DNA of 64,000 nucleotides from an uncultured Bacteroidales bacterium. GTDB taxonomy: Bacteria > Bacteroidota > Bacteroidia > Bacteroidales > Bacteroidaceae. The DNA is taken from NCBI GenBank assembly GCA_902768605.1, contig CACXLY010000012.1, forward strand, positions 1 through 64,000. The letters run 5' to 3'. A program made the position numbers and the translations under genes. The notes under the pieces are model-generated. The model was not told the DNA's origin. It saw only the letters and a list, made by a program, of their open reading frames with translations, and made no database searches. Of this stretch, positions 1 through 7,945 are shown in pieces; within the stretch, counting starts at the first letter, position 1, and the number at the start of each line of letters is the position of its first letter.

Positions 1-2294
1 AAGGCTCCGACAAGGAAAGCCCTCTTTCCCGTTTCCTCCGAGAAGGAAATGCTGCAATCAGGTGTTGTATCGATGAGTTGAATGTTACAACCCTCTTGCT
101 GTTCAAGCTCTTTGCTGACGTAAGAACCGATGAAGGAAACGTCTCCAATAGAAGCTGTATCACACGACAACCCCTCCAAATCCATATTGTTGGGGTCGAT
201 GTTGAAGTCCTCGTTGGGCACAATTACATAAGGTACATGCGCCTGAGGATGAAGCTCTTGCTCAAAGACAATCTTCCCTTCCTCAACTCTGTCAAGCCTA
301 TAGTATTTTCCCTTGCTTGCATCAGGTTCTTCTGGCAATATAATTGTCGCCATCTGCTCCTTGGTGAAGGCCAGGATATGTTTCTCATTACTGTCTAAGT
401 TCTTGGTAAACACAAAGTAGTCGTCGTCTGTATAATAAAGCCTCAACAAGTTCCCTTCCAGCGTGTAGCGCTTGATACTACAGATGTTGTCTTCGAAGAA
501 AAGGTTCTCCTCAAGATCGCAAAGGGCAGTCGTCATTTCTCCACCTCCTTCAAAAAACATTTCGTTTCCGTTGAGAGTTAACATGCCAACGAAAATCTCG
601 TTGACCATAGAATAGGCTATGACAAAGCCCTCTTCATTTATCACAATAGTGAAATGTTCGTGTCTGACGTATTTACTGTCCACCTCAACCCATTCCCCGC
701 TGTCTTTCCATCCCACCAGCCACCATTCGCCACACAAAGACTCTGTTGGGTTGTCTGGCAGTGCCACGATGTTGCCGAAGCCGTTCCAAGGCGAAGTGGC
801 TTTGTACTTTTCTATCGAACCTGCCGGAACATGAAGCGTAGCGGAAGCAATGGGGGTATCGTAAAACACCCAGGCTTCTGTACTGGGGACACTATCCGCA
901 TGGCAATAGACATCTGTCAGATTCTTGCAGCCATTGAAAGCATTCTCACCAATTGTGGTCACGCTCTTTGGGATGGTGACACTGGTTAGATAGCTATAGT
1001 CTTCGAAAGTACCATTGCCAATGCCAGCAACTCCCTCAGGTATGACAAGGTCTTTCACCTCTTCGCCCTTGAGATAGAAATGGGCGCCATAAGCAAACAG
1101 GCAGGAATGATAGAAAGAATTACCGCACCAAGCCGCAAGGTCTGAAATATGTACAGCATTCAGATTGAAGCACCAAATAAAAGCGTAGCTCTCTATGGTT
1201 GTCACGCTTGGCGGGATGGTGACACTGGTTAAATTGCCGCAGCTTCGGAAAGCTTGGGAACCGACACGGGTGACACCATCTGAAATGGTGATACTGGTCA
1301 GGGCGGTGCAGTTATCGAAAGCATAACGGCCAATGCTGGTAACACCATCTGGTATGACAAGGTCAGTCACTTCCTCGCCATTGAGAAAAAGATGGTGGGC
1401 ATAGAAGAGAGGATTAGAGCTGCTCCGAAACTCTTCCTGAAACTCGATATTACACCAGGCAGCCATATTAGTAATGTGTACGGCTGTCAAGCCTGCACAA
1501 CCATAGAAAGCCTCATAGTCTATATAAGCAACGCTTTCAGGTATGGTCACACTGGTCAACCTATTGCAATTACGTAAAGCCTCAGTGCCTATACACGTAG
1601 TACCATCCTTAATTGTTAGCTCACCTGTAGGTGCGTCACCCTTATAGCCGACAAGCTGCGGCCCTATATAGAAAGGTCCGTCGGGAGCTTCGTTATATAA
1701 TGCATTGTACCAAGGCGTATCGTTAAACGCAAATCTGCCAATGAAGGTGAGACTGGCAGGGAGAGTGAGGTTGTTCAGACTGCTACATTGACTAAAAGCA
1801 TAGCTACCGATAGAACAGACAGAGGAAGGGATGTTTACCGACACAAGCTGGCTACAACCATAGAAAAGTCCATCGGCAATCTGTGTCAACCCATCGGGAA
1901 GCTGTACAGCGGTCAAGCTATCGCAGTACTTGAAAGCCCCTGCCTCTATATCAGTCACGGTCTCAGGGATGATGACAGTCTTGATGTTCTTGTTCATCCA
2001 GAAAGCACATTCACCAATGCTTGTCACTACATATTCAGCCGTTCCAATGGTAAATTTGTCGAGTATTGCCACATCGCCTGCCGCATCTGGGCTGCCCGGG
2101 TGGGTAATTACCTCCAATTCATAGCCATAGCCTTCACTTATCACTTCATCATATCCCGCCTTGACCGAAGCCGTGGGCTGGCCTGGCTCGTAAGTATAGA
2201 CGACGTTTGTTTGTGGGTCTATGTACTCGTCGGCCATGACCGTAAGGGACATAACTGACATAATTGCTGATAAAAGAATAATTGCCTTTTTCAT
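1..2294 (-). CDS. BspA-like leucine-rich repeat surface protein (3' end cut by window edge)
   Basis: Partial gene, read from ATG at 2294 and still open at base 1. It starts with a signal peptide (MKKAIILLSAIMSVMSLTVMA), then about 380 residues of LRR_5/BspA-type repeats with the recurring pattern A-F-x-x-C-x-x-L-x-x-V-x-I-P-x-S-V-x-x-I-G. After the repeats comes a domain starting near LCGEWWLVGWKDSGEW that looks like a META or lipocalin-like beta barrel. BspA-like proteins of oral and gut Bacteroidetes are secreted and bind host proteins or other bacteria. Which ligand this one binds cannot be read from sequence. It is transcribed divergently from the TPR/HTH regulator at 2492 from a clear promoter at 2325-2356. 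The C-terminus lies outside the window, so any sorting signal is not visible. Confidence 0.9.
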   Translation of the reverse strand, partial: MKKAIILLSAIMSVMSLTVMADEYIDPQTNVVYTYEPGQPTASVKAGYDEVISEGYGYELEVITHPGSPDAAGDVAILDKFTIGTAEYVVTSIGECAFWMNKNIKTVIIPETVTDIEAGAFKYCDSLTAVQLPDGLTQIADGLFYGCSQLVSVNIPSSVCSIGSYAFSQCSSLNNLTLPASLTFIGRFAFNDTPWYNALYNEAPDGPFYIGPQLVGYKGDAPTGELTIKDGTTCIGTEALRNCNRLTSVTIPESVAYIDYEAFYGCAGLTAVHITNMAAWCNIEFQEEFRSSSNPLFYAHHLFLNGEEVTDLVIPDGVTSIGRYAFDNCTALTSITISDGVTRVGSQAFRSCGNLTSVTIPPSVTTIESYAFIWCFNLNAVHISDLAAWCGNSFYHSCLFAYGAHFYLKGEEVKDLVIPEGVAGIGNGTFEDYSYLTSVTIPKSVTTIGENAFNGCKNLTDVYCHADSVPSTEAWVFYDTPIASATLHVPAGSIEKYKATSPWNGFGNIVALPDNPTESLCGEWWLVGWKDSGEWVEVDSKYVRHEHFTIVINEEGFVIAYSMVNEIFVGMLTLNGNEMFFEGGGEMTTALCDLEENLFFEDNICSIKRYTLEGNLLRLYYTDDDYFVFTKNLDSNEKHILAFTKEQMATIILPEEPDASKGKYYRLDRVEEGKIVFEQELHPQAHVPYVIVPNEDFNIDPNNMDLEGLSCDTASIGDVSFIGSYVSKELEQQEGCNIQLIDTTPDCSISFSEETGKRAFLVGA

Positions 2295-2324
2295 AGTAGT
2301 ATAACTTTTTTATGTTTCTGGTTG

Positions 2325-2356
2325 CAAAATTATGTGTTTTTTGTGTTCCTTCCAAA
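2325..2356 (-). promoter_or_regulatory. Bacteroidetes-type promoter of the leucine-rich repeat gene
   Basis: On the minus strand the -33 box TTTG (2356-2353) is followed after 20 bp by the -7 box TAATTTTG (2332-2325). The box ends about 30 bp before the ATG at 2294. Both boxes and the spacing match the Bacteroides consensus. Confidence 0.75.
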
Positions 2357-2364
2357 CAAAATCA

Positions 2365-2398
2365 CTCCCAAGTGCTCCCATTTGGGAGTAGTTGGGAG
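2365..2398. promoter_or_regulatory. 16-bp inverted repeat between two divergent promoters (operator candidate)
   Basis: Left arm CTCCCAAGTGCTCCCA and right arm TGGGAGTAGTTGGGAG match at 14 of 16 positions and are separated by TT. Each arm contains two CTCCCA-type half sites about 9 bp apart. It lies between the -33 boxes of the divergent promoters for the LRR gene and the TPR/HTH gene, so one bound protein could affect both. The function is inferred from position and symmetry. Confidence 0.55.
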
Positions 2399-2410
2399 TA
2401 AAAAAGCTTG

Positions 2411-2438
2411 TTTGTACCAAGAAAAAGGCTTAATTTTG
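2411..2438 (+). promoter_or_regulatory. Probable promoter of the TPR/HTH gene
   Basis: A -7 box TAATTTTG at 2431-2438 is preceded by TTTG at 2411-2414. The 16-bp spacing is shorter than the usual 19-21, so the -33 box is less certain than the -7 box. Confidence 0.5.
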
Positions 2439-2491
2439 CAACAGAAAAGCCAACGAAGTCAACTTTTTCATTTAAGAAGAACACATCATAT

Positions 2492-4063
2492 ATGAAAAAA
2501 ACAGTTTTATTCTTTTGTCTGCTGACCTTGATTGCGTGCAAGGGGAAGCACGACGAATTGTTGTTGAACAATATCGAACAGGCTTGGCAGCTTTGCGAGA
2601 CTTCACTCAAAGATGCCGGGGCAAGGGCTGAGGCATTAAGGGATTCTGTACGACAATCTTCAGAATATACACGGCAGAAATACGACTTGCTGACGATTCG
2701 CCTTCGCGACAAGCTCGACATCGTTCCCAGTTCGCCTGACTCCGCGAAGCAGACATTGTCTTACTTCGAAGGTCGCAAGAACGCCGTTGACAAGGAACGT
2801 GCCTACTACTATCTTGGCAGCGCTTATCGTGACCTGAAAGACTATCCCCGCGCTGTGAGTCTGTTCTTGAAAACGGCTGACATTGCGGAGCAAAGCAAGG
2901 ATGCAGACACACTCATCTGGCAGAACGCGCTTTCGCAATTGAGGAACCTATACATGCTTCTGCTCAACTATGAGGAGGAGCTGAATGTGGCAAACAGGTC
3001 CGTCGCACTTGCCAGACAGTCGGGAAAGAATCTGGAATGTTATCTTACGGACGTGGCATCAGCATGTCAGCACCTTGGCGACACGATGCAAAGCCTCTCA
3101 CATCTCGATGAAGCCTATAACATCATCAGAGGCAAGCAGTCCCCTGCAAAATACGGACGCATCTTGGCTTCAATGCTGAAGGCCTATTCCGACTTCCATC
3201 ATCATGAAAAGGTTGACAGTTTATTGCTTATGGTTTGCAGCTTGCCTGCAGACCAGCGGCCTAAGAACTATGAGCTGTGTCTTGCAAAGTGCTATGAGGA
3301 CAAACATCTGACCGACTCTGCAATCGCCCACTACATTATATATAATAATATGGCGAAAGAGCCGGCAGGAAGGTACGAAGCCCAAGCCGGCCTGCAGCGG
3401 TGCTTCCTGCAAAAGGGAGACTACAGGCAAGCGGCTCTATGGGGCCAACGTCTCTATGAAACGAACGACACGATTATTGCCCAACGGGCTTTCGAGCAGA
3501 CACAGCGGGCAAGGGACGAGTATCGGTATCTTCGTGACAAGGAAACCGAGCGCATCATCATGCAGAGAGCCGAGCGCATCATCTTCTTCTCAGTAATTGC
3601 AGGTCTCGCTCTGCTGATTGTCGTGATGAGTTGGGTGGCTTATTATTTCTTCAGGAAGAAAAAGTTCGTGGAAGCAATCGCCGACAAAGAAAGGCTGCTG
3701 GAACAAAAGGCCAAACTGAACAAAGAGCTGACGCGCATCGCTCTGATGAACATCGCGACAGACAAAGCAGAAGGCGTTATTGCACATTTCCACAACATTG
3801 CCTCCGGTAAGGCTCAACTGACAGAGGGCTCGTGGGAAGGACTCGTCGCAGCAATAGAAACCTTGTACCCAGGGTTCCTTGAGGCGATTCAGGAGCGCGA
3901 AGACAAATCTGTACACGAACATTTGCTCCACACAATTTGCTTGTTGAAGATTGGCATGAAGCCTGCCCAAATTGCCAAAGTGATGGATGCGAAGATACAG
4001 ACCGTGTGGAACCGAGTGAAGCGTGCGGAAGAGATTTGCGGTGACCTGATAACGAAAAGGTAA
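2492..4063 (+). CDS. TPR protein with one membrane helix and a C-terminal LuxR-like HTH
   Basis: The ATG at 2492 is chosen because it opens a lipoprotein-type signal (LLTLIACKG) and leaves room for the promoter at 2411-2438. The frame is also open further upstream. The product is 523 residues. About residues 60-350 are helical TPR-like repeats (for example AYYYLGSAYRDLKDYPRAVS), residues 363-387 are a single membrane helix, a basic coiled segment follows, and residues 478-520 form a helix-turn-helix (IGMKPAQIAKVMDAKIQTVW). This is the usual build of Bacteroidetes TPR/HTH regulators, with sensing repeats outside and an HTH inside the inner membrane. Its target is unknown. The divergent LRR gene and the inverted repeat between them are the obvious candidates. 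The lipobox Cys and the later membrane helix make the real topology uncertain. Confidence 0.87.
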   Translation: MKKTVLFFCLLTLIACKGKHDELLLNNIEQAWQLCETSLKDAGARAEALRDSVRQSSEYTRQKYDLLTIRLRDKLDIVPSSPDSAKQTLSYFEGRKNAVDKERAYYYLGSAYRDLKDYPRAVSLFLKTADIAEQSKDADTLIWQNALSQLRNLYMLLLNYEEELNVANRSVALARQSGKNLECYLTDVASACQHLGDTMQSLSHLDEAYNIIRGKQSPAKYGRILASMLKAYSDFHHHEKVDSLLLMVCSLPADQRPKNYELCLAKCYEDKHLTDSAIAHYIIYNNMAKEPAGRYEAQAGLQRCFLQKGDYRQAALWGQRLYETNDTIIAQRAFEQTQRARDEYRYLRDKETERIIMQRAERIIFFSVIAGLALLIVVMSWVAYYFFRKKKFVEAIADKERLLEQKAKLNKELTRIALMNIATDKAEGVIAHFHNIASGKAQLTEGSWEGLVAAIETLYPGFLEAIQEREDKSVHEHLLHTICLLKIGMKPAQIAKVMDAKIQTVWNRVKRAEEICGDLITKR

Positions 4064-4165
4064 CACGACGTGGAGCCTCGGCAAACTTAACGTGGTTAAA
4101 TCGGAAATGCGACGTGCCGTATTTGCAATACTTTTTTGATTACGATGGTAAAGGCACGCAATTAT

Positions 4166-4196
4166 TTTGGATTTTGAATTAAAAGTCGTATCTTTG
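4166..4196 (+). promoter_or_regulatory. Promoter of the Xaa-Pro aminopeptidase gene
   Basis: TTTG at 4166-4169, 19 bp, then TATCTTTG at 4189-4196, about 20 bp before the ATG at 4216. This is a near-consensus Bacteroidetes promoter. Confidence 0.8.
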
Positions 4197-4215
4197 TCCC
4201 CAAATAGGCAAAAAT

Positions 4216-6069
4216 ATGGCAAATATCATCGTTGAAAGGGTCGAAGCGCTGCGCCAGTACCTGCGCAGGAACGGCCTGAGCGCCTTCATCTTCCCCAGCA
4301 CCGACCCACATCAGGGCGAGTATGTCCCGGCTCATTGGCAGACACGGCAATGGATCAGCGGCTTCGACGGAAGCGCCGGAACAGCCGTCGTGACGCTTTC
4401 AGACGCAGCTCTATGGACCGACAGCCGCTACTTCATCGCTGCCGCCCAGCAGCTTGAAGGCACGCCCTTCACGCTTATGAAGGAGGGACTGGCAGAAACG
4501 CCGAGCATCACGGAGTGGCTCGTCAATCAAATTCATAATTCACAATTCATAATTCATAATGGTTCGGGCGAGGGAATGGTCAATGAACAACCCTCAATGG
4601 TCAATGAACAGACGGTTGGCATCGATGGCGATGTCTTTACGCCCGCGGAGATTGAGGAGTTGAGGTCTGCTTTGGGCAAGGCCGGTATCCTGCTCCGTAC
4701 GGACCTCGACCCTGCCGAAGAACTATGGACTGACCGCCCGCCCATCCCCAAGAACAAGGTGGAGATACAGCCCTTGGAGTTTGCCGGGGAGACGGCCGAA
4801 AGCAAGATAGAGCGCGTTCGGCAGGCACTTCGAGAGCAAAAGGCTGAGCATCTCATCATCTCCCAGCTGGACGACATCGCCTGGCTGCTCAACCTCCGCG
4901 GCTCCGACGTGCATTGCAACCCCGTCTTCGTAAGCTACGTGCTCCTCACCCTCGACGAGGTAACGCTCTTCATCGACGGCGAGAAGCTCGATGAAACCGT
5001 GAAAAATTACCTAAAAACAATCGGCGTGAAGATAAGGCCGTACGAAGAATTCAAGACCCTCTCTATCTCTCCCATGGGAGAGGACAAGGCTCAGAAAGCC
5101 TCCCCTTTAAGGGGAGGTTTGGTAGGGTCTTTGAAATCCGTCAAGAACGCAGCCGAGATAGCAGGTTTCCGCAGGGCAATGGTGCGCGATGGCGTGGCGA
5201 TGGTGAAGTTCCTGCGTTGGCTGAAGCCTGCCGTGGAAGTTGGCGGAGAGACGGAACTCAGCATCGACCGCAAGCTGACGGCTTTGAGGGCAGAGCAGGC
5301 GCTGTACCGAGGCCTTTCGTTCGACACGATAGCTGCCTACGGACCGCATGGCGCCATCGTCCACTACGAAGCCACGCCCGAGACGGACGCCGTGCTCGAA
5401 CCCAAAGGATTGTTGCTTCTGGACAGCGGCGCTCAGTATCAGGACGGCACGACGGACATCACGCGAACCATCGCGCTCGGTCCGCTGACGGACGAAGAAC
5501 GACTCGACTACACCCTGGTTCTCAAGGGACACATCCGCTTGGCGCTCACCCGCTTCCCCGACGGCATCAGCGGCACGCAGATTGACGCCTTGGCTCGCTA
5601 TGCGATGTGGCAGCACGGCATCAACTACGGACACGGCACCGGTCACGGCGTCGGCTCGTACTTGTGTGTCCACGAAGGGCCTCATCAGATACGCCACACA
5701 TGGAAGCCTGCCCCGCTGCATGCCGGCATGACAGTCACCAACGAACCCGGCATCTATCGTCAAGGCAAGCATGGCGTGCGCATCGAGAACACGATGCTCA
5801 TCGTCGATGACGGCGAGACGGAGTTCGGCAAGTTCCTGCGTCTCGAGCCCCTCACGCTCTGCCCCATCGACCTCACACCCGTCATCTGGGACATGATGAC
5901 GCAGGAAGAGGTGGCGTACATCAATCAATATCACAAGAAGGTATATGACGAGCTATCGCCTTACCTAAATGAGGAAGAGAGAAAAAGCCTCCCCCAACCC
6001 CTCCAAAGGAATAGCCTCCCCCAACCCCTCCAAAGGAGGGGAGAACAGCCCCAAGAACCATGTAAATAG
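4216..6069 (+). CDS. Xaa-Pro aminopeptidase (M24 family), with repeat-derived insertions
   Basis: A 617-residue M24 metallopeptidase that removes N-terminal residues preceding proline in the cytoplasm. Two creatinase-like N-terminal domains are followed by the pita-bread catalytic domain. The five metal ligands are all present: D403 and D414 (LLLLDSGAQYQDGTTDITRT), H477 (GHGTGHGVG), E510 (NEPG) and E524 (RIENT). Three stretches look foreign to the family. A heptamer array at 4530-4609 encodes a linker rich in N, H and Q. A paired palindrome at 5054-5130 encodes SPMGEDKAQKASPLRGGLVG just before the catalytic domain. A duplicated palindrome half at 5986-6042 makes the C-terminal tail. All three stay in frame and the catalytic residues are intact, so the enzyme is probably active. 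Confidence 0.93.
   Translation: MANIIVERVEALRQYLRRNGLSAFIFPSTDPHQGEYVPAHWQTRQWISGFDGSAGTAVVTLSDAALWTDSRYFIAAAQQLEGTPFTLMKEGLAETPSITEWLVNQIHNSQFIIHNGSGEGMVNEQPSMVNEQTVGIDGDVFTPAEIEELRSALGKAGILLRTDLDPAEELWTDRPPIPKNKVEIQPLEFAGETAESKIERVRQALREQKAEHLIISQLDDIAWLLNLRGSDVHCNPVFVSYVLLTLDEVTLFIDGEKLDETVKNYLKTIGVKIRPYEEFKTLSISPMGEDKAQKASPLRGGLVGSLKSVKNAAEIAGFRRAMVRDGVAMVKFLRWLKPAVEVGGETELSIDRKLTALRAEQALYRGLSFDTIAAYGPHGAIVHYEATPETDAVLEPKGLLLLDSGAQYQDGTTDITRTIALGPLTDEERLDYTLVLKGHIRLALTRFPDGISGTQIDALARYAMWQHGINYGHGTGHGVGSYLCVHEGPHQIRHTWKPAPLHAGMTVTNEPGIYRQGKHGVRIENTMLIVDDGETEFGKFLRLEPLTLCPIDLTPVIWDMMTQEEVAYINQYHKKVYDELSPYLNEEERKSLPQPLQRNSLPQPLQRRGEQPQEPCK
4530..4609 (+). repeat. Heptamer arrays inside the aminopeptidase gene
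   Basis: Four units of AATTCAT/AATTCAC at 4530-4557, then after a gap five 7-mers of the form AATGGTC/AATGAAC/AACCCTC at 4575-4609. Because 7 is not a multiple of 3, each copy is read in a different frame, which gives the odd linker composition (N, H, Q, M, V). Confidence 0.85.
5054..5130 (+). repeat. Paired palindromic element inside the aminopeptidase gene
   Basis: An inverted half (tail AGACCCTCT, core CTCTCCCATGGGAGAG at 5067-5082) and a forward half (core CCTCCCCTTTAAGGGGAGG at 5099-5117, tail TTTGGTAGGGTCT) face each other across about 16 bp. The same build recurs in the GH92 and RNase R genes. It is read without a stop. Confidence 0.9.
5986..6042 (+). repeat. Directly duplicated half element at the 3' end of the aminopeptidase gene
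   Basis: A 25-bp sequence beginning AGCCTCCCCCAACCCCTCC occurs at 5986-6010 and again at 6013-6037. The second copy completes the palindrome with GGGGAG. It encodes the proline-rich tail S-L-P-Q-P-L-Q-R twice. Confidence 0.85.
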
Positions 6070-6125
6070 TTAAATTACTAAATCGTAAATAAATCGTAAA
6101 TAGTAAATCGTCAAATAGTAAATTA
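6066..6125 (+). repeat. Degenerate A-rich 7/8-mer array before the carbonic anhydrase gene
   Basis: Repeating words of the TAAATCG / TAAATAG / TAAATTA type fill the whole gap between the aminopeptidase stop and the next gene. Confidence 0.7.
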
Positions 6126-6129
6126 CTCG

Positions 6130-6735
6130 ATGGCACTAATCAAGACTCTTAAGGGGATGCCCGCTCCCCGATTCGGTAAGCACTGCTACTTCAGCGAGGG
6201 AGCAGTGATAGTGGGCGACGTAGAGATGGGCGACGACTGCACCGTCTGGTTCAATGCCGTCGTGCGAGGCGACGTGCATTTCGTCAAGATAGGCAACCGC
6301 ACGAACATCCAGGACAATTCGTGCATCCATACGCTCAACGGCAAAGCATCTTGCGTCCTGGGCGACGACGTGACCATCGGCCACTGCGTCACCCTGCATG
6401 GATGCGAGATAAAGGACGGCGCGTTGATTGGGATGGGCGCCACCGTGCTCGACCATGCCGTGGTGGGCAAGGGCGCCATCGTGGCGGCAGGCGCTTTGGT
6501 GCTGAGCAACACGCAGATAGGCGACGGCGAGCTCTGGGGCGGCGTGCCTGCCAAGTTCATCAAGAAGGTTGACCCCGAGCAGGCGCAAGCCATGAACAAG
6601 ACCTACGCCCGGCACTACATCGAGTACAGCGACTGGTTCCGCGAGGCCGACAGCGACCCAAGGAACACACAGAACGTAACGACAAGCGAAGACTACACAC
6701 CTCAACCCCATTCAGGAGAGGGGAAACAACTCTAA
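6130..6735 (+). CDS. Gamma-carbonic anhydrase family protein
   Basis: A 201-residue left-handed beta-helix protein with hexapeptide repeats, for example GDVEMGDDCTVWFNAVVRGD and IGNRTNIQDNSCIH. The gamma-CA metal histidines fit H in CIHTL, H in IGHCVTLHG and the second H of that motif. Proteins of this family bind Zn or Fe and either hydrate CO2 or act as YrdA/PaaY-like relatives of unknown activity. The last 20 or so residues (TTSEDYTPQPHSGEGKQL) fall outside the helix and come from a C-rich half element (about 6700-6724). The stop codon TAA (6733-6735) lies inside a heptamer array. Probably cotranscribed with the aminopeptidase 60 bp upstream. Confidence 0.9.
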   Translation: MALIKTLKGMPAPRFGKHCYFSEGAVIVGDVEMGDDCTVWFNAVVRGDVHFVKIGNRTNIQDNSCIHTLNGKASCVLGDDVTIGHCVTLHGCEIKDGALIGMGATVLDHAVVGKGAIVAAGALVLSNTQIGDGELWGGVPAKFIKKVDPEQAQAMNKTYARHYIEYSDWFREADSDPRNTQNVTTSEDYTPQPHSGEGKQL

Positions 6736-6769
6736 ACTCTAAACTCTAAACTATGAACTCTAAACTCTC
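6728..6769 (+). repeat. Heptamer array carrying the stop of one gene and the start of the next
   Basis: Six contiguous 7-mers: AACTCTA three times, AACTATG, AACTCTA, AACTCTC. The TAA of the carbonic anhydrase gene and the ATG of the GH43 gene (6753) both lie within the array. Confidence 0.9.
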
Positions 6770-7883
6770 CCTGGCACTGCTGTGCCTATGCTTCTGTGCT
6801 TGCAATATGAGCAAGGAGGCCGAGACGATGACAAGCACCGTGACGAACCCCATTCCGCTGAAGTTCGGCGACCCCTTCCTGCTGCATGCCAGCGACGGGC
6901 GCTACTACATGTACGGCACATCGCTGGGCGACGGCTTCGAGGCCTTTGTGAGCGACGACCTCGTCCAGTGGGACTCGTGCGGACAGGTGTACAAGGGCGG
7001 CGACTCCACGCAGTGGAACCTCGACTGCTTCTGGGCGCCGGAGGTTTACGAGCGCGATGGCAAGTACTACCTCTTCTTCAGTTCCAACTACAGAGTGAAC
7101 CCGACGAACGAGGGCGAGAATTTCAAGATTGGCGTGGCCGTCAGCGACTCTCCCGCCGGGCCCTTCAAGGACCTCTACGACCGCCCGGTCTTCAATCCCC
7201 CCTATCCCATCATCGATGCCAATGTTTACTTTGACGACGAGAACGGCAAGTGCTACCTCTACTTCAGCCGTTGCTGCTATAAGCATGCGGTGGAGAGCGA
7301 GATAGCCGACAGTCTGCGCGAGGCCGGCAGCTTCCAAGAGATAGAGGAGAGCTGGGTGTACGGCGTAGAGTTGAAGCCTGACTTCAGCGGCGTCATCGGC
7401 GAGCCCGTGCTGCTGCTCTGTCCGCCTACTGCCCTTGCCGACCGCCAGAGCGAATGGGAGAGCCGCAGCGCCACGCACGGCGAGGTGAACCGCCGCTGGA
7501 CGGAAGGCAGCTACCTCTTCCGCGAAGGCAATACATATTATATAATGTATAGCGCAAACCACTACGGCGGACAATATTATGCCGTGGGCTACGCGACGGC
7601 CGACAACCCGCTCGGTCCCTTCACGAAAGCCGAGAACAATCCCGTCCTGCAGGAGAACGTGAGCCGCGGCGGCACGGTGATGGGCACGGGCCACAACATG
7701 GTGCTCACGATGCCCGACGGACAGCGCTACTGCGTCTATCATGGCCGCATGACAAGCAATCCCGGCGAGCGCGTCGTCCTCATGGACAAGCTCAACATCG
7801 ACGAGAACGGCGTCCTCACAGTCGATGGCCCGACCACAGAGCCTCAGAGCATCTCCCTTTCCCTCCCGAGAAAGGGTGAATAA
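6753..7883 (+). CDS. Glycoside hydrolase family 43 lipoprotein (arabinofuranosidase/xylosidase type)
   Basis: A 376-residue lipoprotein with signal LSLALLCLCFCACN, followed by a single five-bladed propeller of GH43 type. The three catalytic acids are visible: D40 in FGDPFLLHASDGRYYMYGTS, D155 in IIDANVYF and E251 in WTEGSYLFREGNTYY. GH43 enzymes remove arabinose or xylose from arabinan, arabinoxylan or related plant glycans, and the exact linkage cannot be read here. The start codon and first residues (MNSKLS) come from the heptamer array at 6728-6769. The 3' end runs into a C-rich half element (LSLPRKGE). It leads a run of glycan-active genes on the same strand. Confidence 0.92.
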   Translation: MNSKLSLALLCLCFCACNMSKEAETMTSTVTNPIPLKFGDPFLLHASDGRYYMYGTSLGDGFEAFVSDDLVQWDSCGQVYKGGDSTQWNLDCFWAPEVYERDGKYYLFFSSNYRVNPTNEGENFKIGVAVSDSPAGPFKDLYDRPVFNPPYPIIDANVYFDDENGKCYLYFSRCCYKHAVESEIADSLREAGSFQEIEESWVYGVELKPDFSGVIGEPVLLLCPPTALADRQSEWESRSATHGEVNRRWTEGSYLFREGNTYYIMYSANHYGGQYYAVGYATADNPLGPFTKAENNPVLQENVSRGGTVMGTGHNMVLTMPDGQRYCVYHGRMTSNPGERVVLMDKLNIDENGVLTVDGPTTEPQSISLSLPRKGE

Positions 7884-7919
7884 AATCGATGGACACATCA
7901 TCACATCATATCTTGTGTC

Positions 7920-7939
7920 CCCCTCTCCTCGGAGAGGGG
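7920..7939. repeat. 9-bp-arm C/G palindrome before the CotH gene
   Basis: CCCCTCTCC, TC, GGAGAGGGG. This is the same core type as the in-frame elements elsewhere. It sits 6 bp before the ATG at 7946 and could hinder ribosome access. A weaker half copy ends the preceding gene. Confidence 0.75.
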
Positions 7940-7945
7940 TTAAGG

